Shown here piece by piece: positions 34,561-46,727 of a DNA stretch of 64,000 nucleotides. Every line of letters starts with the position of its first letter. Within the stretch, counting starts at the first letter, position 1. Position numbers and translations under genes: made by a program. Source of the stretch: Agroathelia rolfsii (lineage: Eukaryota > Basidiomycota > Agaricomycetes > Amylocorticiales > Amylocorticiaceae). The stretch lies in contig JABRWF010000007.1 in NCBI GenBank assembly GCA_018343915.1, positions 3,782,001 through 3,846,000 of the forward strand, read 5' to 3'. The notes under the pieces were generated by a model. The model saw nothing but the letters and a program-made list of their open reading frames with translations. It made no database searches and was not told the DNA's origin.

Positions 34561-35820
34561 GAATTATATCTAGTAGGGTTTTTCCACGAGGCTTCGCCTA
34601 TTAATAACATCTAATTATAAATTGCTTGGTTTTAGATCGATGTCTACAATAAAATTCAATAAGGCAAGGGCCTTGAGGAGTCAGAGGTTAGAAAGTCCAT
34701 GCTTCTAAGATTGTGTGACGGTGGCCCTCACTTTGAATAGCATTCTCGTTCGCAATTCATGCTTGTCTGATTTATAGAGTCCTTCAAGTTAACTCTCTCA
34801 TATCACACCCCTGATCGCTCCCTATCAAGCCACCATTCTATGCCCAGGAGCTGGGACCACCTATCTGAACTCGGAAATACCCCATTGTATAAAATTCAAT
34901 GAAAAACCTTCTTACGACACTCTGAAAAACTTGTAGCAGACTATCTGTATTCTATTCTTTCACTTGTACATAGGCTAGATCATGGAACCCCTCGGCCACA
35001 GTAAACAAACTAGCAGAGTATCATGATCATAGACATGATCGCGACAACTCAGGGTAGACTCTCGGAGCTAAACCATCATCCATGCTAAAGTTAGATACAC
35101 ATCGCCCAACATCGCAACCACGGCCACATCTGAGACCCGTGACGGCTCCCACCCATGCGCACGGACCACCTCATCCGCCGAGATAGACGCAGTTACTGGA
35201 TATAGCCTAGTAGTACAAGTAAATCAGAGGCCATGGCCACTTGAGATGCTTGAGATTAATCGCTGGAACTGTGCTGCTCAGGATGTGTTGATATCATTTA
35301 CAAATTGGCCTAACCGATACATAAGTCGATGTGTAATGCAACACAAATATTATCTTTTTTGCATTTCGCTTATTGATCTCGCTGGTAATAAAAACTCGAC
35401 AATGTCATTATCCCCTACAGTGCAACGGATTAATGGTCAAGTATATATCATGCACTAGGGCTGTGCTGTTATCGGGCCAAGACGATATCCGAATCTTGCT
35501 CTTGACTCCTATTGGGACCGATACCACCTCGCCGAAACCTAACCTCACGTGTTAAGGACAATTCCGATAGCACAGGTCAGTTTTTCCTGGGTCTGATGTC
35601 CATCTGGTCCTGAGTACTGAGCGCCAATCTTTCATCTAAGCTACGCAGTATTGTGCTATAATCTGAGCTTACACTCACTCCGAGTTGCTTCAGCTCCGCA
35701 ACTCACAGCTCCGGTGATGCAAGAAGCAGTTTTCATACGGTATCATACCAAATTGAGTCATCTGCTTGGTGGCCTCTGATGCGTGATTGAGCTTCCATTG
35801 ATGTGTATCACTTGTCCAGG
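34561..35820. other. intergenic, no gene recognised
   Basis: No coding motif. This is where the missing 3' half of the broken DUF6534 copy would be expected; nothing resembling it was found. Confidence 0.45.
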
Positions 35821-35828
35821 TATTTAAG
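35821..35828 (+). promoter_or_regulatory. TATA-like element (TATTTAAG)
   Basis: TATTTAAG at 35821-35828, about 46 bp upstream of the ATG at 35874. Confidence 0.35.
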
Positions 35829-35873
35829 CCTCACCATGCAGTAGTAGGTTGACCTCTTCTCCTGCGCTAAATA

Positions 35874-37463
35874 ATGGCATCGTCAAGCTTCATGACCGCC
35901 GCCTGTGTTGTAACGGATGTATATCCCGCCATGCCTCTTGGATTCAGCGTGAATAAAACTCTTGGAGCATTCAGCATTGGCATCGAGATATCTATGATAC
36001 TAATAGGAGTGTTAACCTTGCAAACTTACAACTACTTTAATCGCTTTGTCGATGACCCGCTCTGGATAAAAATCTCGGTACATATTTCCCTATATCTCAT
36101 TTAGTGGCTAAGATGCAAATCTTTTCCTAGATCGCACTCATGTGGTAGGCAACGTAACTGTTTATTTATCTGGGTTAATACATTTTCTTAATGCATGCTA
36201 TGAACAGGTGCATGGAAGTCGCCCATGCGGTTTCTATTGCAACTACCAACTACGAATGGGTGATTATTCACTATGGGAATCCTCAGATTCTACTGCAGAA
36301 AGCACCACTAAGCCTGGGTATGACTATGTTTTTTGGAGGCCTCATATCGCCATTTGCGCAGGTACGTTGCCTAATGGTCTTTATACTCTGAATTAGGCTA
36401 ACAATATGTATCTTATATATTTCCAAAGTCATTTTTTGCTTGGCGCTTATTTATACTCTCCAGAAAGCGTTTAATTCCGATTATTTGCTGGCTCCTGGCT
36501 CTACTTCATCTTGCAGCGAATATTCTCTGTACAGTAGAAGTGATATACAGTAAAACGCTACCGCAAATGCTGCTGCAGTGGAAATGGCTTCTCTTGCTTA
36601 TATTGTATAGGATCTTTTTGCTCTATTTATAATTGAGATTGCATCGTTCTGACCATATTCCGCATTTCTTCAAGTTCTTTAGAATGGATAATAGACGTAC
36701 TTATAGCCGTCTGTCTATGCTACTACCTATACCGCGAGCGCGGACATACCCTTAGGAGGTAGTTATCCTCTTCCGATGAACCAAGTGAAGCCTAACTGAT
36801 TCAAGCAAAGAACAGCACGCGTCTTGGACAAATTAATACAATACACAATCCGTAAGTCGGATCAAGTGCTGCTTAGATTATTATTTATTCTTGATCATTG
36901 ATTCAATACCAATGCTCTGGATTCATCAGAAACTGGTCTCATCACAAGGTGAAATGTATAGTCTAGTTCTTACTCTCATATGACTAACCTTGCCATAGCA
37001 TAGCTGCGATTTCATCCATGATAGTGGTAACGTGACAGTCCTTCTATTGTGAGCGATTGCGGTTGCTAATCGACCATATGCAGTTCTTGAAAATGCCTGA
37101 GACCTGTAGGCTTTTTTCTTTCATAATTGTGAAATTATCTGACCTCCGTAATATCTTCTCTCATATCTTAGTAATATGGATGGCCCTTTTTGGACTTCTT
37201 TCTAGACGTACGTTCTCCTGAAAGATTGATTGAGGAAACCAATAGAGAATACTCACATGACATCTTAACCTAGTTTACTCCAACTCCTTGTTAGCTTCGT
37301 ACGTGCACGCCTTTGGTATGAGATTGGATGACAAATACTCACTTCTACCTGTTTAAGCCTTAACGCACGAGCATACCTTGGCGAGCAACAAAGGAGTGGC
37401 GTCCACACCAGCACCGCTCTCGATTTCTCTCTTCAAAATATGACACTATCGCGTCCGGTATGA
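35874..37463 (+). CDS. DUF6534-family multi-pass membrane protein (type B)
   Basis: The best-preserved type B copy. The start MASSSFMTAACVVTD precedes KTLGAFSIGIEISMILIGVL, TLQTYNYFNRF and DPLWIKIS. Then CMEVAHAVSIATTNYEWVII, YGNPQILLQKAPLSLG, FFGGLISPFAQ, SFFAWRLFILSRKRLIPIIC, LLALLHLAANILCTVEV, LQWKWLLLLIL, WIIDVLIAVCLCYYLYRERG, TARVLDKLIQYTI + QTGLITSIAAISSMIVV, and finally YSNSLLAS joined to LNARAYLGEQQRSGVHTS, ending LSRPV at TGA (37461-37463). Seven helices with the DUF6534 core between helices 5 and 7. Exon limits agree with the truncated copies at 16850 and 34020. Exons between SSMIVV and YSNSLLAS are not fully resolved. Function of the family is unknown; membrane location is inferred. 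Confidence 0.8.
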
Positions 37464-38620
37464 CTTGAACATTTTTTTCTATTGGTTGGCTATACCTGAT
37501 CTTCAAGCTTCATGGACCCAGTTCAGTGCTGCTGTTATGGAACCGGATTATACGACAACACCAAAAAAAATGGGGACGCAAGCCATTGAGGACTCGAAAT
37601 TGCCCGGTATGCATCATATAGCGGGCAGTATGAAATTCCACTCTCTTGGTGTTGTTTGATATGTGGAACGCTGGCACGACTTCCGGTATGTTGCGCTGGG
37701 AGTGATATGAGGTGGAATTATCTGGGCTACCATTGCAATTATGTATACCTTAAAAAAACAATTTTTGAGATTATTCTCCTAGTAACTTACGTTTGCGGTA
37801 TCGAGATTCGGAACATTAGTTTTTCGGCTCCTGCCATGGTACTCAGATAGGCTTAGAGGTATAAACCAAGGATATTCTCGTCTACTAGATATCTGGCCCT
37901 AGTTATGCTCGATTTGTGAAGCAGCCAGGTTCATGCATAAATATTTCTTCTTCTAGTAGCTCCAGTCAACTAGTAAAACAGAGCGGATCTTGGAGTTGGA
38001 GGCGCCCATTGTCAACTTGAGGGAATCCCTGCTCATGTACAAACACGTGTACTAAAAATGTGAAAAAGGTACAATGCTACAATTTCGAATCCGGTTACAG
38101 CTAAACCGAGAAAAGTATATATACCTATGCATGTCAGCTTATGTATGTCATGGTCAGTGTTAATTACAGCCTGAGGATCCTCAAGCTTCAGTACTTAAGT
38201 AAGCGTCGGAAAGCGTCGGAAAGAAATGTCGAACCACGCTTATGGACTAATTCCGAGGTGCCGACCGTGGCAATGCCTCCGAATCGCTTGCTTCAAGACA
38301 TTCCAAGGGAACTTCGTGCTGGAAATGATCGATTACATTCAGGTACTTATGTGGACCTCGTTTCGTAATCGCATAATTGATTTAATACAGAATCAGCTGC
38401 TTCCCACCGGAGAAATTCTTCCCTCGCCGCTTGTATACTATTGTGTGACACATGCAATTCAACCCCGCTGAATTAAAATGCGCATTCTACTAGTGCGATC
38501 TAGTGACTCTAACACATAGAAATAGACCATCTTACGTCATGCCCTAATGTGAGCAATGACGTCATTGCCGTCGAGTGAGAATCCTCTGACAAAGGCTGAC
38601 ATGACGTGTGTGGTACAGTA
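37464..38620. other. intergenic, no gene recognised
   Basis: No coding motif. A 10-bp tandem repeat (GCGTCGGAAA) lies near 38205-38223. Confidence 0.45.
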
Positions 38621-38625
38621 AAATC

Positions 38626-38801
38626 TGTTGCGGTACAATCCGTGACATTGTGACATGTAACTACAGACTAGAGTAGCATCGCAATTTTGTAGTAGCTACT
38701 CATCCGTTTAACTCCGTACGACAACACTGTACGAGACAAGCGGAATTTTATTCTCCACTGAGTCTGTGTCTGAACTGGTCTGAGGCTCGCATTTCATCAC
38801 A
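38626..38801. mobile_element. solo LTR, 176 bp, with 5-bp target-site duplication AAATC
   Basis: Begins TGTTGCGGTAC and ends CATCACA, i.e. TG...CA. AAATC flanks it on both sides (38621-38625 and 38802-38806). A block of about 50 bp inside (ATCCGTTTAACTCCGTAC ... GCGGAATTTTATTCT) matches the LTR at 51995-52169 (ATCCGTTTGACTACGTAC ... GCGGAATACTATTCT), which is nearly the same length (175 bp). No internal retroelement sequence is present, so it is a solo LTR. Confidence 0.82.
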
Positions 38802-38806
38802 AAATC

Positions 38807-41650
38807 TTGGTCGGAGGTTCAGCGTAAGACAGGTGAAGTGACCCGGCGCGATTAACAATACTCAGTAGCACTTGATAAATATATCTCATATTCATTTCCG
38901 AGTGTCCTCAGGCTGGCTAGTGTGCTACATGTACAACCATGCAGGCGCTCCAAGCCTATTCGCTGTGGCTCGTTTTCAACAATTAGACTCGTAAGTGCAT
39001 TCATACTTGTAGTTTCGGACCTGCACGAATCAAAAAAAAAGAAAAAAAAAAAACTGTTATGACTGGTGCCAAGGTGGTAGGGTAAACTAGCTCAGTGAGA
39101 CATCGGTGCTCATAGAAAATCACAAGCCAGGGAGGTACTACAATATGGATCCTCCTACTTTTGCTCTGTGATCCTAGGACATCAACTAAGCTTCAGATCA
39201 TCAACAGTGCCCTCCTGAAACAAGAATCAATGCAAAACGTTTATATTCTTTTCTAGGAAGGGATATACTAAACGGGGCTGCGGTGCTATATCATCGAAAA
39301 AGAGAAATTAAATACAGTGTAGCTACGCGAGATTTAGAGCTTCAACGTTGCTTCACAGTGGATTTGGGGTAAGTCCTGCTCTTCTAACTTCAATATCCTG
39401 CATATGCTATGTATATAAGACACCGTCGGCGATTTGGCATGTGCATAAGATTACTACATCGCTACGCGGCTACGCCAAGTGGAGCTTTTTGTTTAGCATG
39501 AAGATACGTTTAAGCAAGCGGGTTGCACGTGTGACCTTGAAATTTTCTGCAAACAAGCGCGCACAGAAAGTCATAGCCATTATTCGGGCCTGTGACGTAT
39601 CAACAATCTGTTTTTAAGGGTCGAGAATAATTCCATAGAGTGTGGAAGTCACCCTACGCCTATCCTACATACACACACACATTATAATCTCAACTGGATA
39701 TTGAAGATTAAATGTTTGCATAATCACAACTCTATATTATCTGTGCCTCTATGTAATATTAAAGAACTGGGTTTCCTACAACTTGAAGTTCGCCTTGAAG
39801 CACCAGACATTTCAGAGCTGATATCCCTGCAAGAATAACAATCATCTTATCTTCCCGGCGTGTGCTTGTGCAGGGCTCTTTAATATCACTCAACATTGAA
39901 ATGCATTGTCCATTATTGTGTGAAAAGGCCACGGGAATCCGCTTGACTTTAATGAGCAAAGATACTTTCTTAGAGATTGAATAGCCAGAGTTTCCTCCGG
40001 GTCGTCTGGGTGTCCCCTCTCATGTGGCTGTCTCACAGGGCGGGTGTCCTTCGCCGTGCCCCGTTTAAATCGGTAATTTCTAATCCCATTGAGTCAGTGT
40101 CACTGTTTTCGATCTGATCCTGCCATGGGCCATCGAATAAAGTTCAGCTCATCATCGTCTAACGGCAAGTGGACAGAAATCGGTCGAACCTGATCTCGGC
40201 AGATTACAATTATACCCTATAAATGCTTGCCAGTGCTCGTTGTTTCCATAACCCTAATGCCAGATGCCTCTCGGTGCAATAAGTACTAACGTATCGTTCT
40301 CCCGGCGATGAGTATTGTAATCCGAATTAGTGTAATATCTGGGGTGCACCCTAATATCTTAGCATGTCAAAGATCATATCGTTCAACCCTCATACTATGT
40401 ATGAGGATTTTGGAATGCGGAACGGTCAAACTGAAAGGTTTGTGCAACATCCCTGACAAAATTATACTTTCATTTTTAATGGGTTGCTAATCAGCCCTGG
40501 ATAGATAGACTGTCGGTAACTACACTTTGGTTTTTCACACAAAAAGTCGTTACTTTTACCCAGGAAGCAGCCAATCAGAAGCTGAGAAGGTCACGTGAAC
40601 CTTGGTAAAGCCGATAACCTGTGGTAGCTAAATCCGCTGTGCTAGAAGCATGCAGTAGCTGGCTGAATCCAAGTAGATCTACTATGTCATATGAAGCTGC
40701 GTAGGAGTCGCCTCAACTGAAGGTTAGAAATAGTTGATGCATTCTGAGAGGAGGGACAATAGTTTTCACGAGCTTCATTCGGCTATATGAGTGATGGGGA
40801 TCAGCTTTTCATGGAGCCACATGATAAACTATCTGATTGAGACCTGGAGCATGCGGGTAGCCGAGCCAGATTAGCAACCCATTTCAAGTTTTTTTTTAGG
40901 GTGTAATACCAATTATAAGTTTCTCCCAGCCTGAATGCTCACCTGGTGATGACGCTGTTTAATAGTCCACAGGTATTTGAAAGGCTTATCAGCTCCTCAA
41001 GGGACTACCCATACCAGTATTTCAAGTCAGCCAGCCAGCCATACATATGCGTCGAGTTTGAATACCATTGGTAGTGAATACAGAAGCAGAGCGGTAGGAT
41101 TGGGAATTGATCGGCGTTTAAACTTCGAGAAGAATGAAACATTGTTACGCGTGTTGTTTCCAAGTTCGGCCAAATCACACATATTGTCTACGACCCTTGT
41201 CGTATTCCCACTCGAGCTCAGTGCCAACAGCGGCAAACCGGGTGTTTCATTCGCTAAAAGCTCTTGTACGCGTCCTTCAATCAAATTCAATTGCTGTCCG
41301 GATCCTTTGAAATTATCTTAGTGAACCTTCATTAGATCATTCGATGCATCGAAACGCACCTCGCTAGAAGTAGCGCTACATCCCTATCGCCATATTGAAA
41401 TGTCCCTGCTCAAGCTATGGCTGTACCAATGGTTTAAGTCTGTCAGTGTCAAATGTAGCTTGGCACTGGCATTCAGAAAATACACTGGTGGTTAGGCTTG
41501 TGCGCCTGAAATGTCGGACTACCACATGTTCCTTTTATAACACAGTTTATAAGGTCCCCAAGACAATGGTCGAACTAGTCCCTGGACCACTCTCAACATC
41601 CCCTCTCTGGACTGCTTGCACTCGCATCACATTATCCTGGGCAGCCCAAA
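38807..41650. other. intergenic, no gene recognised
   Basis: About 2.8 kb. Several frames of 60-110 codons on both strands carry no known motif. An A-rich run lies at about 39032-39052. Nothing else can be supported. Confidence 0.45.
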
Positions 41651-43593
41651 ATGTCGTCTGGAACCGAATCCATTCCTATGACCTCCGGTGTTGTGCTCAT
41701 TGGAATGGGGATGACTGCAATGTGAGCCCCTCCCCGATAGTAGTTTTATGGTCCAATGATCTCTTCATTCCAGGTTGTATGGCATTACCTGTGCCCAGAC
41801 ATTTTGGTACTATCAAGCATATGCTGCAGGAGACGCGCTATGGATTAAACTTTTGGTAAAAAATCTCCAGCTTGAAAGTTCACAATTAAATAGTGCTCAG
41901 TGAAAATGTCCTATGCTTTGCTCCTAGACCGGGTCAATATGGTAAGGCATTCCAAGTACTTTTGAACACATTTTCACGATGTTCGCACTACAGGTTTTTC
42001 AACACGGTCCATACAGCAGCCGTGATGCACATACCTTATTTTTATCTCGTTACTGCCTCCGGAAATACGGAGCTGCTGAATACAACAGTTTCGTACGTTG
42101 ATTTACACGAGACAATTACGAGGCTGAACTGACGCAATATTAGTTCCTTGCCTGTGAGTGAGATATTGGCAACAACCTGGGCTCAAGGCACTAAACATCG
42201 TTCTATATTCCGAAGACCAGCACCATTGTCCTGGTGCGTCTTTTGTAATGTTCCCGGGTTACGCTGGTGCTGATTCGCTTGTATTAATAGGCATTTGTGT
42301 CTGTCCAAGTATATGCGTAAGTACGCTTCTCATCGGGGATATAAAAGGAATTCCACACCAACTGTTTTATCCAGGTTTTATATCCGGCGAATATGGATAT
42401 GTTAGTAGTCGCTTCCATCTTTTGGAGCGCCGCGGTCTAATTCTAGGGAACATAGTGAGCAAGAGTAAGGTTTTATGCGGAGCATTGGTATTGTACTTTC
42501 CTGAATCCTCAAGTATGTGGTCTGATGATATTCATGTAGTCCATGTTATCGGCTGGTCACTTTGGTGAGAGAAATTAGTTGCTCATGATTTTTGCCCGTT
42601 GGATTAATCATATTGAACTAGTTTCAACAATCAGTATGTTTGGGTCACTTTTTCTCGTCGTGATATATTAACCATGTTGCTTCAAGCATTTGGCATTCGA
42701 GGGTAAGCCACACTTGCTCTTATGCTTAAAGAAATCCAATTGATCGGGGATCTCGACAGACTTTTCATTGACAAGACAATGACTCAATACTTCAGCAGTC
42801 CTTCCCTAGTAATTACTTTTTTGAAGATTTTGATTTATGATCCTGACATCGTGAACCAGGCCGTTCTTCGTGTTGCAACTGGTTTTGGAACGGTTACTGA
42901 CGCGCTTTCCGCTGCTGCGATCACGTATTGCTTATCCAGAAGCCGTACTGGGTACAAAAAGTAGGTTTCGGAAGGGATGTAGACGAGTCTTACTAAGATA
43001 TGCATTCACAGCACCGACACCACAATAAACCTCCTTATAACCTATACCATCAACACGGGAGTTCTTGCATCGTGTGTTTTTACTATTGCAGTAACGGGCT
43101 AATTACTCACGCATTGTCGAAATCAATAGATTATGCGTAATGGCCAGCCTGGTAACTGTGAGTGCCAGTCTAATGCCTTTTCGGCATGATATTCTCCAAG
43201 TCTTAACATTCACTATCATAGGACCTAGCTTGGCCGAAAAGCTATATCACACTCTTCTTTTTATTCCTTATTGCCCCACGTCAGTAGTCACCACGCATTC
43301 CAGTACTGCTAAGCACTCATTTTCGATTCAACTTTCCCGCAGTGGAGACCAACTCCTACCTCGGCAGCCTCAATGCACGAGAATACTTCCATCGCAAAAT
43401 ACACAACAAGTCACTTAACTTGTCTACTCTCAGCTCTGGAATGACCCCTCAAGCTGTTGAGATCAGAGTCGATCAAACTATGAATACATTTGGCGCTCCC
43501 AACCAGGATATGAAACACAGCACTATTTCTACAAGAAATCATTCCCGGGAGCGGAGGGCGGATGACGCTCTGACCGAAATCGTTATGGTATGA
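41651..43593 (+). CDS. DUF6534-family multi-pass membrane protein (type A)
   Basis: Paralogue of the gene at 1634. The start MSSGTESIPMTSG is followed by VVLIGMGMTAMLYGITCAQT (across an intron of 52 nt), FWYYQAYAAGDALWIKLLV, a micro-exon, FFNTVHTAAVMHIPYFYLVT and ASGNTELLNT. Then AFVSVQVYA + FYIRRIWI, NIVSKSKVLCGALVLYF, the DUF6534 core near 42.84-42.96 kb (GFGTVTDALSAAAITYCLSR; RTGYKK), INLLITYTINTGVLASLCVM, DLAWPKSYITLFFLFLIAPL and ETNSYLGSLNAREYFHRKI. The tail is polar (HSTISTRNHSRERRADDALT) with stop at 43591-43593. Introns fall at the same positions as in the 1.6 kb gene. The helix 3/4 linker exons are not fully resolved. Apparently complete. Confidence 0.8.
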
Positions 43594-44063
43594 GTCTTGA
43601 AGCTTGAAAGAATGCACGCAAGACTCTGATTGACAAAATCCAGTCGGACTCAGACTCAATAGAAGTGTAAATATGGGCCTGCAACAATTCATTACAAGGG
43701 GTATTTGTTATTTTATTAAACAAAGTATATAACACGTACAGTAGGCGGTATCTTTTAATATGTTGATAACAGTAGGATATAATCATGTAATCGGGTTGAA
43801 TTTAATCATTAAACAGATCCTCAACATTTGTAGAACACTTTACCGACTTGATTCAAGGTAAACAATTACTACGGCGAGGAAAAAGATGGCAAGCGCAATC
43901 GAAATACAAATGCGGATCGAGAACAGAAATTCGCACAAAAAAAAACTAGATCCTTTTAGTAATTTAAAGGAACGAACATTTAACACAAGCGAGGACGATC
44001 AGGCCCCAGATATTGCAGCGGAAGAGTGGATGAGTCAATCGGGGTTACTAACGGTTGTTGGAA
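43594..44063. other. intergenic between convergent membrane-protein genes
   Basis: 470 nt between two genes that point at each other. It contains only presumed 3' untranslated sequences. Confidence 0.45.
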
Positions 44064-45402
44064 CTATAAAATTTCAGCAGACTTTGCCGCCTCAAAATCA
44101 AGTTCTGTGACCGTATGAGTATCATGTATCATATGAGATACAACTGTTACAAACCGTGGGGTTGATATAGCAACCCCGTGGCCGTTTGTGGGTCGAAAGT
44201 CGCGTTGTCTCTTGAGTTCAACGCGCAGGACAACGAGATAGAAGGCAATCGCAATGACGGGAACAATCTAGACGAATTATTTAATAAGTTTCCAAGGATG
44301 CACGGTATAGTTGGAGGTCACGGAATTTAAAAGCTGAATACTTACAGTATCAAAGAAGATAATTTGCCACGTTTCTTGTAAGAAGAATCCAACAAGGAGA
44401 GGTATAAGCGTGGCCGAGTACATGATACCAGAGTCGAGAATGATTGATATTGTGGGCCAGATGAAACCATAAGCCCCGCCGAGAGTTCTTATCGCTTTTC
44501 CCATGTACCAAATCCGAAAGGCAAGGAGTCCTGGGGTTACATGAGGTTGGATGCGTTGAGAATTGAACAGATATGACATTACCAGTGGCCAGCAAATTTG
44601 TTGCCAATGTAAAAGCGAAGACAACATGAATCCAGTCGGCGGCCTGCTTGGCGAATACACCCTCTGTCTCTTCCACGGCCAGGGGCATATGCGTCGTTGA
44701 GTACAGGGAGCCAACGCCACAGACTAGATGTTCATCCTCAGTAGGCAGCAAGGGAAATGGAACGTGATGTCTCACCTGCTGTAACCAACCAGAAAATAAA
44801 AGGAACTAAGATGACCCAAATAGGCCCCCAAAGAAAGTAACATCGGAAGATCTGCGAAAAGGAGAATTAATTTCAGCTCCGCGGCGAAGAAAGTAGAGCA
44901 CTAGGCACCGACCAGGACCGAGTCGGCTAAAAGGGTTATAATGATATAAATGGAATTTTTGGCCACGTATGATGGCTGGGCAGGGTTTGTGAGAAACTTA
45001 GCCAGACCATGGGGGTTGTGCTCGTTAACAACAAAGCCCTCTACCAGACGATATAAGTTTATAGCAATATGCTTTTAGATCCTTTGCTCAGATATAATTC
45101 ATAATGAATAGAGGCGGAACTGACCATAGTGCTTAGGAGAAGCAAGAGGGCCGTTACTATCATCATCAGCAGGGCTCCTTTAGGATTACTGCATGTTTGA
45201 TGCTTCTTATGAAGTGTCCTTGCGGTGGAGAAAAACATGAAAATAGAGAAGCCTATGAAATAGAGTGAAGTTCGTAATCCATAAGTTTAGTACTGACATG
45301 CAGACAAATACTAGAAGAATACCTACTGTATAGAATGCCCTCTAAGCTGGTCGAAATGACAGTTATAGTCCTAATGGATAGACTGCCATGCCCTACACTC
45401 AT
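44064..45402 (-). CDS. basidiomycete seven-helix membrane protein (paralogue of 58.4 kb gene)
   Basis: The start at 45402 reads MSVGHGSLSIRTITVISTSL followed by EGILY. Exons then give MFFSTARTLHKKHQTCS, ALLMMIVTALLLLLSTMHIA, INLYRLVEGFVV, AQPSYVAKNSIYIIITLLAD, IFRCYFLWGPIWVILVPFIF, CGVGSLYSTTHMPLAVEETE, GVFAKQAADWIHVVFAFTLA, TNLLATG, LLAFRIWYMGKAIRTLGG, GFIWPTISIILDSGIMYSAT, LIPLLVGFFLQETWQIIFF, IVPVIAIAFYLVVLRVELKR and a short tail ISTPRFVTVV, with TAG at 44064-44066. The layout (N-terminus out, Y-R-C-Y motif after helix 3, long C-terminal tail) is that of a large family of basidiomycete integral membrane proteins without known function. The tail is much shorter than in the 58.4 kb copy. All introns examined are GT-AG or nearly so; the first 5' splice site (near 45332) is not clear. 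Confidence 0.78.
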
Positions 45403-46727
45403 ATCCCAGCTTATGAATACAATCCTGATTAGCCAGGCATGTATTTGGCGTGTGTCGAGAGTCTATGAGAGGTTTTGCAGTGGAGACTCCCCCTCGATGA
45501 GGGATAATGAAGCCAGGCGATCAGATTCACCAGTCACCCAAAGGATCAAAGGGTATGCAGATGTGATATAATAGTGTATGAAGCAGCCAGAGGCTTGAGC
45601 TTTCGAACGCTGTCACTGGTACAGGCAGAAAGAATGTACCGTGACGGTCGATTGGTGCACCGGCCCGGGCGAGTGCTAGAGAATATGGGAAACCGGTCCG
45701 GCCCAGTTACTAACGAATGCTGGTAAAAGTTCTGGAGCTTACAAATCCAACTTGAAGTCGGTTACGTGACTGCTATTACATCTTTCTTTCAACTGCCATC
45801 GCTAGTATACGCATACAGGCCCTTGGACCGCATCGGATTGACGGAAATCAATGCTCTCAAGAACTGCAATGCTATCTCTGCTGGTTGCTATGGATGACGT
45901 CGTTTTCCCATGCGCTGGATTCTACCGGTACTCGTTGAATGCATTGAATACTCATGATCTTCTCTTGTTACCACCGCAGATGGACTTGGTCCTCCTCTTT
46001 GGTACACAATCTTCACAGTCATTTTGACACGAACCATCTCTGGCCTGAGGCATATGGAGCTCGTAAAATAACATTACGCTTCACAGAGTCGACCATTTGC
46101 TGCAACTGTCACCATGGGAAGCTGATGCATTGTTTCTCCACCAAGCCATACCTTCCATACAATGAAACTGTCCTAGCAGACTTGTACCTCCTTCTCTGAC
46201 AGCTCTTGACTTTATGCACTCAAATAAATGCTGTTGTTCTCCTCCCAGTCACCATTATCATTCTTGTTTTTGTAGGGTTAATGACGGAACTGCCTAGTCT
46301 CCGAAGTGATACTTATCTGTCGTCTATTTGTATTGATAATACGCCTAGAAATGTTGTAACTAGGGATGCATCTCTCTGCATCATCCTTCATTAGGGTTTT
46401 TGCCTTTATCCTGTTCCTCAAACCATGCATCCACACTCCATCCAGGGTCAGATTCGGACTGCTGCCGCTGGCTATTCGACGACTTTAAGTATAATACCCT
46501 GCTCGAATGACTTTCCCATATTCTTTGTTCTTTGCGTCCCGAAAAAATGATATTTACAACTCTACGAGTGCTCTAGCGACGCCGAGATGATATAGGTGCT
46601 GACGTTGCAAATATGAAACAGTAAGTCAAAGAACACAACCATCAATCAGCATACGGATCACTACTGTGTAAATGACGGGCAGGCTTATGGCTGGTCCGGC
46701 TAGGTCGGCGAAGCACCCAAGTCAAAA
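45403..46727. other. intergenic, no gene recognised
   Basis: About 1.3 kb with no motif-bearing frame. Presumed upstream region of the 44 kb membrane gene at its left. Confidence 0.45.

Noticed and set aside
34020..37463. The two neighbouring DUF6534 copies as one long gene
   Set aside because: Each has its own start, helix 1 and upstream TATA-like element; the first ends at a stop and the second repeats the same exons.
39330..39640. A further LTR near 39.3-39.6 kb
   Set aside because: No TG...CA pair with matching 5-bp flanks could be found.
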